A stretch of DNA of 64,000 nt from Brevibacillus daliensis (GCF_021245735.1 NZ_JAJISB010000016.1:46185-110184); one strand, 5' to 3'; numbered from the stretch's first letter, positions 18,836 to 27,962 are shown. The notes: a model not told the origin generated them from the letters alone. Program-made: numbers and translations.

Positions 18836-21441
18836 ATATTGTCAATAAACTAACGATAAGGCATTTGAAACAGAACAAAAGACGGACGCTTGTGACCATT
18901 ATTGGCGTCATTATATCTGTTGCGATGGTGATGGCTGTTGCAACTCTTGGCATCTCTTTTATGAATTTAATGCAAAGACAGTCGATCGCAGACAACGGAG
19001 AATGGCATGTTCTTTATAAAGATGTGAACAAAGCTCAGCTTGAAGCGGTTAAAGCAGATGAAGCAACACAAACGGTAGTGATCTCAAGGGATCGAGGCTA
19101 CGCTCCTCTAGAAGGGGGACGCAATCCCAATAAGCCCTATTTATTTATCAGGGAATTTAATAAACAAGGCTTTGAACAGTTTCCGATTGAACTAAGCCAG
19201 GGAAGGCTTCCGCAAGCGAGCAATGAGGTCGTTATTTCGGAGGAAATTGCAAAGGGTGCTAAAGTGGATTACAAGATTGGTGATACTTTCACACTTGAGG
19301 TTGGTGAAAGATTTGCAGAAGACAAAGAGGATATACAGCGAGCACTTACACAGAATGACCCCTTGCGATTCGGGGATGATCAGAATGCGGAAATCTTAAA
19401 GAATACCAGGTCAGGAAGTTACACTGTAGTAGGCGTCATCAAGCGTCCAACGTGGGAACAGACCTGGGCTCCTGGTTATACCATCCTATCTTATGTTGAT
19501 GAAAGTATGATTGATGCTGATGGCAAGGTTAATGCTACGGTTGTCTTAAAAAAAGTCAAAAGCACCTTATATACGCATGCTGGAGATTTAGCTAAGGCCA
19601 ATGCAATCGATCCAGAGTCTGTTGTATTTAACAATGATTTATTGCGTTATTACGGTATAACGAATAATGATAACTTGCGGAGCACGCTTTATTCCTTGAC
19701 TGCAATCATTATGACGGTCATTGTTATTGGCTCAGTTTCGTTGATCTACAATGCATTTGCGATTTCCGTTTCGGAACGTTCGCGTCATTTAGGTATGCTT
19801 TCAAGTGTGGGGGCGACCAGAAGGCAGAAGCGAAACTCGGTATTTTTTGAGGGAATGGTCATCGGTCTGATCTCTATCCCTATTGGAATCATCTGTGGCC
19901 TTGTGGGAATTGGCATCACTTTTATGTTCATTAACTCTATGGTTCAAGGAGCATTAGGATTAACAGAGAAATTTATAGTGATCTTTACGCCTTTATCAAT
20001 AGTAGTTGCTTGTGCGATCTCGATCCTGACCATTTTCATTTCAACGTATCTGCCAGCCATGAAGGCTTCTAAGATCTCTGCTATTGATGCAATCAGGCAG
20101 ACAACAGATATTAAGCTGACTGGCAAAGCGGTCAAAACGTCGAAGCTCATTCGTAGGTTGTTCGGAATTGAAGCGGAAATCGGCTTGAAGAACCTAAAAC
20201 GAAATAAGCGCAGATACAAGGCAACCGTGTTTTCACTTGTGATTAGTATTGTTCTTTTTTTAGCCGTATCCTTCTTCACCTCTAGTTTGTCTAAATCGCT
20301 TGTACTCTCGCAGGATGGTGTGAATTATGATATTGAGGTCTATATGGGTAATGAAGACAGAACAACCAATGATCCATTGATACAATCCATAACAACCCTA
20401 AAGGATGTAACAGAAGCTAGTGTTATACAAAAATTGGGTGTATCCTCTTTGGTTGAAGAAGCATCACTTGCACCAGAATTGCGAGAGCGGGTGAAGATGG
20501 ATAATAGCATGCTTAAGAACGGAAAATTACCTTATAATATTGAGGTTAATGCACTAAATGAAGAGAGTTTGCGAGCATATGCTACAGCTATTGGAGCAGA
20601 TTACGAACAACTAGTTGACCCAGAACAATTAGCCGCGATTGTAATTGATACGACAATTTATGAAGATATGATAACAGAGAAATATGTTGAAACAAAAGCC
20701 ATCTATACGAAGGTTGGCAATAGTCTTGATTTAATTTATACAGGTGGGCTAACAGATAAATGGATAAACTTAAACCAAGTGAAGATTGCTGCTCTGACCG
20801 ATCAACTTCCTATGGGTATTCTATCTGTAGGAGTAGGTAATTTAAATATTATCGTCTCGGAACAGGTCATGAATCAACTGATTGATGATCAGATAAGGAG
20901 CGAAATTCAAACGTATATCTATCTCAAGAGTGCAGATCCAATGAATACACAGCAGCAAATTGAAGAGATCAAAGAAAATCATATGTCTGTTTACAATGTG
21001 TATCAAGGCAGACAACAGGAAGAACAAATGATTATGCTCATGTCTGTATTTACTTATGGCTTTATCGTATTAATTACGTTAATATCGATTGCCAACATAT
21101 TCAATACAATCTCCACGAGCATATCACTGCGCAAACGAGAATTTGCAATGCTCAAATCCGTTGGAATGACACCGCAAGGCTTTAATAAAATGATGAATTA
21201 TGAAAGCATCTTCTATGGGATAAAGTCGCTGCTCTACGGGCTTCCGCTCAGCATAGCAGTGATATATTTGATCCATAAGTCGGCGATGTACACCTTTAGC
21301 TATAGATTCACACTTCCTTGGACAGATATTTTGTTTGTCATTGTTGCTGTGTTCGTCATTGTTGGTGCAGCAATGTTGTATTCCAGTTCAAAAGTGAAAA
21401 AAGAAAACATTATTGATGCCTTAAAGCAGGAGAATATATAG
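18832..21441 (+). CDS. FtsX/MacB-type ABC permease, two FtsX domains
   Basis: This 869-residue protein has an N-terminal transmembrane helix after RHLKQNKRRTLVTIIGVI. A periplasm-facing MacB-like domain follows (about 50-280), then three helices (about 285-420), a second NLKRNKRRYKATVFSLVIS start with another outer domain (about 490-710) and three final helices (about 725-865). Two FtsX repeats of this size are usual for stand-alone transporters that need only one permease. Translation is coupled to the ATPase by ATGA overlap. Function is inferred to be export or extraction of an antimicrobial peptide or lipid. Confidence 0.88.
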   Translation: MNIVNKLTIRHLKQNKRRTLVTIIGVIISVAMVMAVATLGISFMNLMQRQSIADNGEWHVLYKDVNKAQLEAVKADEATQTVVISRDRGYAPLEGGRNPNKPYLFIREFNKQGFEQFPIELSQGRLPQASNEVVISEEIAKGAKVDYKIGDTFTLEVGERFAEDKEDIQRALTQNDPLRFGDDQNAEILKNTRSGSYTVVGVIKRPTWEQTWAPGYTILSYVDESMIDADGKVNATVVLKKVKSTLYTHAGDLAKANAIDPESVVFNNDLLRYYGITNNDNLRSTLYSLTAIIMTVIVIGSVSLIYNAFAISVSERSRHLGMLSSVGATRRQKRNSVFFEGMVIGLISIPIGIICGLVGIGITFMFINSMVQGALGLTEKFIVIFTPLSIVVACAISILTIFISTYLPAMKASKISAIDAIRQTTDIKLTGKAVKTSKLIRRLFGIEAEIGLKNLKRNKRRYKATVFSLVISIVLFLAVSFFTSSLSKSLVLSQDGVNYDIEVYMGNEDRTTNDPLIQSITTLKDVTEASVIQKLGVSSLVEEASLAPELRERVKMDNSMLKNGKLPYNIEVNALNEESLRAYATAIGADYEQLVDPEQLAAIVIDTTIYEDMITEKYVETKAIYTKVGNSLDLIYTGGLTDKWINLNQVKIAALTDQLPMGILSVGVGNLNIIVSEQVMNQLIDDQIRSEIQTYIYLKSADPMNTQQQIEEIKENHMSVYNVYQGRQQEEQMIMLMSVFTYGFIVLITLISIANIFNTISTSISLRKREFAMLKSVGMTPQGFNKMMNYESIFYGIKSLLYGLPLSIAVIYLIHKSAMYTFSYRFTLPWTDILFVIVAVFVIVGAAMLYSSSKVKKENIIDALKQENI

Positions 21442-21463
21442 AACAAAAGGGTGCCTAGTAAGG

Positions 21464-21497
21464 CAGGGGCTGGTTATGCCAGCCCTCTTTCATTTTT
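21464..21497 (+). terminator. Terminator after the ABC permease gene
   Basis: GGGCTGG/CCAGCCC (21467-21473 with 21479-21485) with a five-base loop, then CTTTCATTTTTT. It closes module A just before the second att-like repeat. Confidence 0.85.
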
Positions 21498-21518
21498 TGC
21501 CGATAGACCCGTTAAGCT

Positions 21519-21552
21519 GAACCGTACCACAAATAGTAGTAAAGCCCAAAAT
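21519..21552 (+). repeat. att-like direct repeat 2 (copy of rlmH end)
   Basis: GAACCGTACCACAAATAG and the bases after it repeat the rlmH 3' end with 2 mismatches in 34 nt and the same orientation. No other rlmH sequence precedes it; a stop codon lies just upstream in the matching frame. It lies 6034 bp from repeat 1 and about 5.5 kb from repeat 3. Confidence 0.7.
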
Positions 21553-21686
21553 GATGATAAAGGTTGAAGCGGCATTGATAAATATGCTTTTGGGGGATTA
21601 AGCGTAGTTAAAGCCTATAACCTCTTGTATAATGAAACTATCTTATTTGGAAAATTACAATGCCTAAAAGAAAGCGGGGGAAGAAC

Positions 21687-22175
21687 ATGTACATAAGCAA
21701 ATGGTGGGGAGATTTAATTGGCGGTTCCGATGATTCGCTGGCAATAATAGACTATTTGGAACAATTAGACTCAACAGATGTGACGCTCAATCAGATTTTA
21801 AAGGACTTGGGTTTGGATGTTCTGCTTTCCGAGGGAGACTTGAAATACGGCGGAAATATTGGATTTGATATGAAAAGTGCTAACGGCATGTTTCGGGTAG
21901 AACTTGATATTGCCTGCGGTGCTCTAATCGATCTTTCAGCCATTGTGTTGGAGTCTCTTAAATCAGGCTATGTCGATTTGCATGATTTGGATGAGGCTAG
22001 GCAGCCGTGCAAACTTTATATTGATTCCTCCGAAGAAAAAAGAAACCTGCTTCGGGATGAATTGTACAAGTTTTCCCGTAATCCGCTGGCTTACGAATTA
22101 GCCGAGCTTGTTCCGGCCGATGATATGAGGGAGCTTGCGGAAAAGGCAAAAATGATCGCAGATGAGCTGTTATAA
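21687..22175 (+). CDS. Uncharacterised 162-residue protein
   Basis: The frame reads MYISKWWGDLIGGSDDSLAI and continues as an acidic, soluble alpha/beta-looking protein with no signal peptide or membrane segment. The first half resembles small immunity-type or DUF proteins in style (KYGGNIGFDMKSANG), but I cannot name a family. Start at 21687 is preferred because GGGGGAAG lies 6-10 nt upstream; a longer frame begins at 21660. First gene of module B. Confidence 0.6.
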   Translation: MYISKWWGDLIGGSDDSLAIIDYLEQLDSTDVTLNQILKDLGLDVLLSEGDLKYGGNIGFDMKSANGMFRVELDIACGALIDLSAIVLESLKSGYVDLHDLDEARQPCKLYIDSSEEKRNLLRDELYKFSRNPLAYELAELVPADDMRELAEKAKMIADELL

Positions 22176-22508
22176 GTTTACCCAGCTCACTACAAGACGA
22201 CCGCAGAAGGCTTTCGGATATTTCGGTACATGTAAGGAAACACGTTATGATAGGCATTCATTGAACTAATGGAAATAATAGTTGAATCACCTACAATCAG
22301 GCGGTCGAGTACTTCGACGGCCTTCTGTTCATGTTATGAAGGTGTGGTCTTAGCCTTTCAATAGGGGAAGGTTTAGCGATTTCGCGCCGCGCTGCGTGAG
22401 GATTGAAAGGCTTAAAGATTTATGTATAAAGGGATACAGGTGAGTCGCAAAGCTAATAATTTTGTGTAATAAAATATTGAGGTTTAATAAAGGATGAGGG
22501 TACATGTT
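22176..22508. other. Gene-free stretch with inverted repeats
   Basis: No supported gene. AGCCTTTCAAT (22352-22362) pairs with ATTGAAAGGCT (22402-22412) around a 39-nt loop that is unusually GC-rich for this region (CGCGCCGCGCTGCG). CGCAGAAGGC near 22203 could pair with GCCTTCTG near 22319. There is no T run, so it does not look like a plain terminator. Confidence 0.4.
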
Positions 22509-23471
22509 ATGCCAAAAAACGATAATATGCTGGCAATTCTATGGTTGCTGAATTCGGGCGTAAAAATGACTGCAAAGCAAATATCCGAAAAGTTAGAAAT
22601 AAATATAAGGACAGTATATCGGTATATTGATGCACTATGTGCCAGTGGAGTACCTATAATATCCGACTCAGGTCATAATGGCGGGTATAGCTTGCTGAAT
22701 AATTTTATCAGAGCACCTCTGCTATTTGATATTGAAGAAAAAAAGGCTCTCCTTCATGCTGCGGTTTTTGCAAAAGAAGCCGGATACCCTTTGAGTGAGG
22801 CATTAGGTAATGCGACATCAAAGTTGAAAATGTATTCAAATCAGGAGCAGGAAAGTATACTTAGTCGTCATTTAGCCGGATTTGAAGTTATAAACCGGAG
22901 GGAATACCCTTCTATTCAGCCTGTATTGGTGGAATTGGAGCAGGCTGTAGAAAACGAATTCTCTGTAGAAATTGATTATCGCACATGCCATGAAGAGCAA
23001 CCCAAGAATAGGGTGATAGACCCTTATGGTACGGTTTACTGGAACAATAAATGGTATACTGTTGCATTTTGCCACTTAAGGAATGAGATCCGCACCTTTC
23101 GGGTAGAACGGATTCTACAAATCAAGCGTACTCAAATAATATTTAAGCGTCCCGAAGCCTTTTCGCCCCGTGAATTTTTTATGCAAAATCTGTTACCTGA
23201 TTTAGTGGGCAAGGACGGGTTAATTTCTTTAATTATCGGAGGCAGGTCAGATGCATTGGATGACTTATGCCTGCATTGGTACTTGGGGCATTATCTGAAA
23301 GAGCGGACATCAAATCAAGCAATCTTTTTACTTGAGGAAAAGTCAATTGATACTTATGTCCCTTCTCTTCTCCTATCCTACGGGAAATCCATTCAAGTAA
23401 TCGAACCACAGAGTTTGAAAGAAAAACTCGTTGTTGTTGCGTCGGAGTTAATGGAATATTATCAGCTTTAG
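22509..23471 (+). CDS. YafY/WYL-family transcriptional regulator
   Basis: This 320-residue protein has an N-terminal HTH_11 winged helix (about 5-60; MTAKQISEKLEINIRTVYRYIDALCASGVPI) and a WYL domain (about 140-215) with the family's NNKWYTVAFCHLRNEIRTFRVERI segment, likely binding an effector or nucleic acid. A C-terminal extension follows. ATG 22509 is favoured; an upstream ATG at 22494 lacks room for a ribosome site. It is followed by a terminator and then a DJ-1/PfpI gene, a common pair in Firmicutes, suggesting it regulates that neighbour. Confidence 0.88.
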   Translation: MPKNDNMLAILWLLNSGVKMTAKQISEKLEINIRTVYRYIDALCASGVPIISDSGHNGGYSLLNNFIRAPLLFDIEEKKALLHAAVFAKEAGYPLSEALGNATSKLKMYSNQEQESILSRHLAGFEVINRREYPSIQPVLVELEQAVENEFSVEIDYRTCHEEQPKNRVIDPYGTVYWNNKWYTVAFCHLRNEIRTFRVERILQIKRTQIIFKRPEAFSPREFFMQNLLPDLVGKDGLISLIIGGRSDALDDLCLHWYLGHYLKERTSNQAIFLLEEKSIDTYVPSLLLSYGKSIQVIEPQSLKEKLVVVASELMEYYQL

Positions 23472-23472
23472 T

Positions 23473-23510
23473 AACTTCACTGACAGCAGATGTCAGTGAA
23501 GTTATTTTAT
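23473..23510 (+). terminator. Terminator between WYL regulator and DJ-1 gene
   Basis: A perfect 13-bp stem AACTTCACTGACA/TGTCAGTGAAGTT (23473-23485 with 23491-23503) is followed by ATTTTATT. Confidence 0.9.
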
Positions 23511-23584
23511 TATGATGATAATCATTGATTACCGATGGATGGTAGGTATCATTTGATGAATTGTAAAATAAGGAGAACTTGCAA

Positions 23585-24211
23585 ATGATTAATACGGTAT
23601 ATCTGTATGTGTTTGACACAATGGCAGACTGGGAAATAGGTTACTTAACTGCCGAACTGAACTCGGGAAGATATTATAAAAAGGGGCTGTCCTCAACAAA
23701 GTTAGTTACCATGGGAATTGAAAAGACTCCTGTAACTACAATGGGCGGATTGAAAATATTACCTGACATCAGTCTGGATGAGTGCAACATGGAAAGCACA
23801 GATGCATTGATTTTACCAGGTGGAGATACATGGACAGAAACAAATCACCAACCCATCTTAAAAATGGTTGAGAGGTGTTTAAAGGAAGGTATACTGGTTG
23901 CTGCGATTTGTGGTGCTACAGTGGGACTTGCCCAGACAGGATTGCTGAATTCACGTTGGCATACAAGCAATGATCTGGAATACCTTAAAATGATCTGTCC
24001 TACTTATACAGGCGAAAAGTATTACAAAATGGAGTCTGTAGTAACGGATGGAAAATTGATCACAGCATCTGGAATAGCTCCATTAGAATTTTCTGTACAT
24101 GTATTGAGGGCTCTGGGTGTGTTTTCTTCAAAAACATTAGATGCCTGGTATAGTCTTCATAAGACTCATGAATCCAAGTATTTCTATGAGTTGATGAATT
24201 CAATCCAATAA
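23585..24211 (+). CDS. DJ-1/PfpI family protein (class I glutamine amidotransferase-like)
   Basis: This 208-residue protein shows the DJ-1/PfpI fold: VYLYVFDTMADWEIGY at the start, DALILPGGDTW, and the nucleophile elbow AAICGATVG with Cys 109. Members act as glyoxalases, chaperones or hydrolases under stress; the YoaZ-like subgroup is often next to a WYL regulator as here. AAGGAG lies 9 nt before the ATG at 23585. The substrate cannot be assigned from sequence. Confidence 0.88.
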   Translation: MINTVYLYVFDTMADWEIGYLTAELNSGRYYKKGLSSTKLVTMGIEKTPVTTMGGLKILPDISLDECNMESTDALILPGGDTWTETNHQPILKMVERCLKEGILVAAICGATVGLAQTGLLNSRWHTSNDLEYLKMICPTYTGEKYYKMESVVTDGKLITASGIAPLEFSVHVLRALGVFSSKTLDAWYSLHKTHESKYFYELMNSIQ

Positions 24212-24638
24212 AGGTATAAGAAGAAATATGATATCCAAATACGATGTAGCCCCAAATCAGCCTCCACGAAACGTGCATAAGACAGATCGACGCCCTGTAC
24301 AGTCAGGTATTGTATCGTCTCTGTCAGGACAACTCCCCGGAAATCCTCTAGCTCGGTATCTATTTGTCCAAAGGGGGACGACGGAAAGGATCGTTCTTTT
24401 TTATGCAGGTTTTGTTTGCCCGTAACTGGGATTGATATCGTGGAAAGGTCTGATGCATGTCTCAGTATAGCTACTGAAGGCAAAAGCTTATTTGTATTAA
24501 GATTTAACAGGGTGACATGGTTTGACAAAATTAAGCGGTCTTGGTCCTGATTTCATTGGATTAAGGCCGCTTTATGATATATTCAAGTTAAGACGGCTTA
24601 ATCCCTAACGACAAACCATTAAAAAGGAAGTGCGAATA
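24212..24638. other. Gene-free stretch after DJ-1 gene
   Basis: I find no supported gene. A 114-codon minus-strand frame (24184-24528) contains a short pentapeptide-like VDLSYARFVEADL, but it overlaps the DJ-1 end and has no ribosome site. A hairpin at 24533-24573 (AAGCGG... CCGCTT) precedes the AlkD-like gene. Confidence 0.35.
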
Positions 24639-25346
24639 ATGAATCTAGAAATGGTCATGCAAGAGCTTGAAGCTCTCGGCAAGGAGCGCACTAAGAAGAT
24701 ATACCTATCCAATGGCGCGCACGAACCGCTTTTTGGCGTGGCTACAGGCCAGATGAAGCCCATTTTTAGGAAAATAAAACGTAATCAACCATTAGCCGAG
24801 GAGCTTTATGCTACAGGGAATTACGATGCGATGTACTTTGCCGGGGTGATCGCGGATCCTAAAGCAATGTCTGAGGCGGACTTTGAACGTTGGGTTGATA
24901 GGGCTTATTTTTATATGCTATCGGATTTTGTGGTAGCAGTAACTTTGGCAGAAACGGATATTGCGCAACAAGTTGCTGATAAATGGATTGCAAGCGATAT
25001 AGAGCTAAAAATGTCGGCGGGCTGGAGCTGCTACTGCTGGCTACTCGGGAATCGTCCGGATAGTGAATTTCCTGAAGAGAAAATTGCCGATATGTTGGAA
25101 CTTGTAAAAAATACAATTCATGATGCACCTGAGCGTACGAAATACGCGATGAACAATTTCATTTACACTGTGGGAGTATCCTATCTGCCGCTCCATGATA
25201 AGGCGGCCGCGATCGCGAAGGAAGTAGGCCCGGTAGAAGTTAATCGCGATACCGCCAAAAGCAAGTTTTTGAACGCTTCCGATAATATTCAAAAGGCGGT
25301 AGATAAAGGGCAGCTCGGCTTCAAACGAAAATATGTAAGGTGTTAG
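24639..25346 (+). CDS. DNA alkylation repair (AlkD-like) HEAT-repeat protein
   Basis: This 235-residue all-helical protein matches the AlkD/DNA-alkylation-repair family: VATGQMKPIFRKIKRNQPLAEELYATGNYDAMYFAGVIADP, FERWVDRAYFYMLSDFV and SAGWSCYCWLLG. AlkD-type enzymes remove positively charged N3/N7-alkylated bases. The subgroup with this sequence style is less studied and may have another DNA- or RNA-related role. The start at 24639 is chosen with GGAAG 9 nt upstream; a GTG lies at 24630. It is the only DNA-repair-like gene of module B. Confidence 0.8.
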   Translation: MNLEMVMQELEALGKERTKKIYLSNGAHEPLFGVATGQMKPIFRKIKRNQPLAEELYATGNYDAMYFAGVIADPKAMSEADFERWVDRAYFYMLSDFVVAVTLAETDIAQQVADKWIASDIELKMSAGWSCYCWLLGNRPDSEFPEEKIADMLELVKNTIHDAPERTKYAMNNFIYTVGVSYLPLHDKAAAIAKEVGPVEVNRDTAKSKFLNASDNIQKAVDKGQLGFKRKYVRC

Positions 25347-25370
25347 TCTGGAATGATTAAGATGCAAAGG

Positions 25371-25399
25371 AAGGCTGTCAAGACATTCTTGACAGCCTT
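25371..25399. terminator. Hairpin between convergent genes
   Basis: A perfect 13-bp stem AAGGCTGTCAAGA/TCTTGACAGCCTT has a 3-nt loop. T runs are weak, so termination is likely but not certain. Confidence 0.6.
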
Positions 25400-25513
25400 A
25401 GATTGTAATGAGCAAAGAAGGTTGGCAGTTACTGCCGCAAGGGTTTTACAAATGTCTACTTTAGGGGGTACGTCATTTTCCAGAGGGATTTTTCAATTGA
25501 TAGTAACAGCTGC

Positions 25514-26626
25514 TTACTTTGTACTAATCAGTACAGATCTTGTCTGGCCGTCCCATTGCACATTGACCTCTAAAGCTTCACCGACTAAAGAGACGGGTAC
25601 CATCGAGGTGCCTTGGATGATTGTCGGGGCTACAGAAACCGTCTTTTCTTTTCCGTTAAGCCGGACATCTCGGTTGTTGATCTGGAACCAAAGCTCCCGT
25701 TGGCCTTTGGTAACCGACACGGATTGGTCAAGTGCATTCCATGACACATCTGCTCCCAGTGCCACAAAGATCTGTTTTAGTGGAACGAGCGTATTTCCCT
25801 GAATGATGACTGGCTCTTGGGAGAGATCTTGCTCAACGCCATCTATGAAGACTTTAATTGGTTGGCCGCATAGGCTGTCAATCCCAAATGTACCAAAGTC
25901 AATCGTCTCTCCAGTAACCTCTTTCCTTTCCCGGTTCAGATTCTCAATGGCGGTTCGTTTAGCCAAACATAACGATTTGATAGTGCTGGCTCTGCGCTCC
26001 TGAATGCTTTGCGTGGTAACCTGAACCCGATTGGTAAGGGCATTATGTGTATTACTTTTGATTTCTGCAAAATCCTTATTCAGCTGGGTTATGCTTGATT
26101 TGCCCTGCTCAAATCGATGCAGTGTTCCTCCAATTCGATGAACCTCGCCATAATAGCGATCCAGTGTTTCTGTGAGTCGATAGATATCTCCATAATACCT
26201 GTCGAGGGCCCCTGCCAGTCGATAGATATCGCCGTAGTAGCGATCCATCGATTGACCGAGTCTATGGATTTCTCCATAGTAGATGTCCACTGATCGACCC
26301 AGCCTGTTAATCTCACCGTAATAGCTATCTAGTTTCCGAGAATCGTATTTCTTCTTCAATTTGTTGTAATCGTCAGATGCGATATCTTTCAGGTGCTTAT
26401 AGTCATTGTCTACAAGTTTTAGCAGCGATTGATAGCTTGCCTTTTCTGAGTCCGCGTATTTTTTGTAATTATCTTTTGCGCTTTTTTCGTAAGTATCATA
26501 ATCTTTCTTTACTTTCTTGACGGCCTGCTCTTTGCTGTCTGCCGCTTGGATGTAATCTGGCATGACAAGGCTTTGAGTCAGGAGTAACGTGGCTAAGATC
26601 CATATAAGTTTTTGGGTGAACTTCAT
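25514..26626 (-). CDS. Secreted protein with 14-residue repeats and a copper-amine-oxidase-N-like domain
   Basis: This 370-residue protein has a signal peptide (about 1-29, cleavage near IQAADS) and a Lys/Tyr/Asp-rich helical part (about 30-98). Five tandem 14-residue repeats follow (99-168; pattern LDRYYGDIYRLxxx). After a Gln/Arg-rich helix (about 170-240) comes a C-terminal pair of copper amine oxidase N-domain-like units (VFIDGVEQDL... NTLVPLKQIFVALGADVSWN; TSMVPVSLVGEALEVNVQWD). Such domains occur on exported Bacillales proteins and may bind cell wall or partners. The repeat block is distinctive. AGGAGGT-type ribosome site precedes the ATG. Last gene before att-like repeat 3. Confidence 0.8.
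   Translation of the reverse strand: MKFTQKLIWILATLLLTQSLVMPDYIQAADSKEQAVKKVKKDYDTYEKSAKDNYKKYADSEKASYQSLLKLVDNDYKHLKDIASDDYNKLKKKYDSRKLDSYYGEINRLGRSVDIYYGEIHRLGQSMDRYYGDIYRLAGALDRYYGDIYRLTETLDRYYGEVHRIGGTLHRFEQGKSSITQLNKDFAEIKSNTHNALTNRVQVTTQSIQERRASTIKSLCLAKRTAIENLNRERKEVTGETIDFGTFGIDSLCGQPIKVFIDGVEQDLSQEPVIIQGNTLVPLKQIFVALGADVSWNALDQSVSVTKGQRELWFQINNRDVRLNGKEKTVSVAPTIIQGTSMVPVSLVGEALEVNVQWDGQTRSVLISTK
26123..26332 (-). repeat. Five tandem 42-bp coding repeats (14 residues each)
   Basis: Residues 99-112, 113-126, 127-140, 141-154 and 155-168 of the secreted protein share xDxYYG(E/D)(I/V)xR(L/I)xxx. Fourteen residues equal two heptads, so a coiled coil or a long helix with a Tyr-Tyr-Gly face is plausible. 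Confidence 0.9.
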
Positions 26627-27115
26627 TTATATACCTCCTTAAAAGAAAATAATGAGAACACAGTACCAAGTTAGCAACCGAGGTGTTTTTTGTAAACCTC
26701 TAATGGTCAAAATAAAACGATCGACTCATGCAGACATGGATTAGTTAGTAAATAAAGACTATTACTGACAAAAAAACAATAGGGTATTTGGGATTATAAA
26801 AAAATGACGATTGTTACGATTGTCATTCTTTCCATACAACTTTTTCCGTTGTTCGATATTATTAGAGTGATTATGTAAGTCTAAAAGATTGGTTACGTAT
26901 TTGTGGGAGAGGGTTATAAGAAGGTGGATTAGTCTCCGAAGATTGCGTGGCCCATAATGGTGATCCGCCAACTTGGTGCACATGCAGTTGTATCAGGTTG
27001 GCGGATTTATGTTGTAATGACGTAAAGAAAATTATCCGTTAGATTCGTTACGCAGTACCGTATCACAAGTGATAGTAAAGCGAGAGTAGAGATCACTGAA
27101 GTTTTTATGAAATTT
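26627..27115. other. Gene-free stretch holding att-like repeat 3
   Basis: The first part carries the promoter of the secreted-protein gene on the minus strand. ATCCGCCAAC (26963-26972) pairs with GTTGGCGGAT (26997-27006), a terminator-like hairpin with TTTATG after it. Repeat 3 lies at 27055-27088. No gene is supported. Confidence 0.5.
27055..27088 (+). repeat. att-like direct repeat 3
   Basis: The 25-nt core at 27057-27081 matches repeat 2 at 21 of 25 positions. It reads CCG-TAT-CAC-AAG-TGA, which again encodes PYHK-stop but with different codons, as if it were the 3' end of another rlmH allele. It also forms TATCAC-AA-GTGATA and resembles the staphylococcal SCC att core around Tyr-His-Lys. 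Confidence 0.6.
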
Positions 27116-27856
27116 TCACAAGGTTTGACCACTGTCTACGGTGATGATCTGACCTGTCATGGCTTCTTGTTCCAATACGGAACAAATGAACTGGGCGATA
27201 TCCTCAGGTGTTGAAAGGTGTTGCAGTAACAGGTTGGGAGCAATACTATTCATTTGTTTTTCTCTACCAGCCCACCATCTTGTCTCTACGGCTCCTGGAG
27301 CGACACAATTGACACTGATGTTTGGAGCCAGTGCTCGTGCTAACGATTTCGTTAGACCATGAACCGCCGCCTTGGATACAGCATATGGAAGAGAAGACCC
27401 CATTCCGGTTTGCCCTGCTATGCTTCCAATATTTACAATTGCACCACGTTGTCTCTCCTTCATGAAAGGAGCGATAGCTCGCGAACAGTAAAACATACCT
27501 TTCACATTCACATCAAAAAGTTCATCCCATACCTCGTCCGTCGCAGCTTCAAGATCATCAAAAGGGAAATGCTGCGTAATGCCTGCATTATTAACAAGCA
27601 AATCGATCGTTCCGAAAGTCTGTACGATTTGATGCACCATAGACCTGACTTCGTTGTCCTGAGAAACATCAGCTTGAATCGCAATGGCACGTCCGCCATT
27701 TGACTTAATCATCTGCACTGTTTCTTCTGCGTCGACTTTTGAACGTGAATAGTTTATCGCTACCGATGCTCCGCGTTTAGATAATGCGAGACAGGTAGCC
27801 CTGCCAATTCCAGTACCCCCTCCAGTAACCAGTGCCACTTTGTTTTTTAAATCCAT
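27116..27856 (-). CDS. Short-chain dehydrogenase/reductase, FabG-like
   Basis: This 246-residue classical SDR has the cofactor motif GGGTGIGRA at about 12-20, NNAG, the catalytic Ser (GSIAGQTG), YxxxK (YAVSKAA) and PG near residue 184. An Asn-Tyr-Ser-Arg after strand 2 suggests NADP preference. The Asp-Ser-Gly-Gln C-terminal end fits the FabG group. The reaction is NAD(P)-linked reduction or oxidation of a carbonyl; the substrate is unknown. It is monocistronic, just past att-like repeat 3. Confidence 0.85.
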   Translation of the reverse strand: MDLKNKVALVTGGGTGIGRATCLALSKRGASVAINYSRSKVDAEETVQMIKSNGGRAIAIQADVSQDNEVRSMVHQIVQTFGTIDLLVNNAGITQHFPFDDLEAATDEVWDELFDVNVKGMFYCSRAIAPFMKERQRGAIVNIGSIAGQTGMGSSLPYAVSKAAVHGLTKSLARALAPNISVNCVAPGAVETRWWAGREKQMNSIAPNLLLQHLSTPEDIAQFICSVLEQEAMTGQIITVDSGQTL

Positions 27857-27962
27857 AACACCCTCTCCTTTAATTACTGAAAACTGATATATGTAATATT
27901 GTATCTATACAGCTAACATTTGTATAATTGAAAATTTAAATACATTAAAAACTTTTCATTAG

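Noticed and set aside
24184..24528. 114-codon minus-strand frame with a pentapeptide-like stretch
   Set aside because: Overlaps the DJ-1 end, lacks a ribosome site and the resemblance is only about a dozen residues.
25353..25802. 149-codon plus-strand frame
   Set aside because: Lies antisense to the secreted repeat protein; its residues have no family features and it has no ribosome site.
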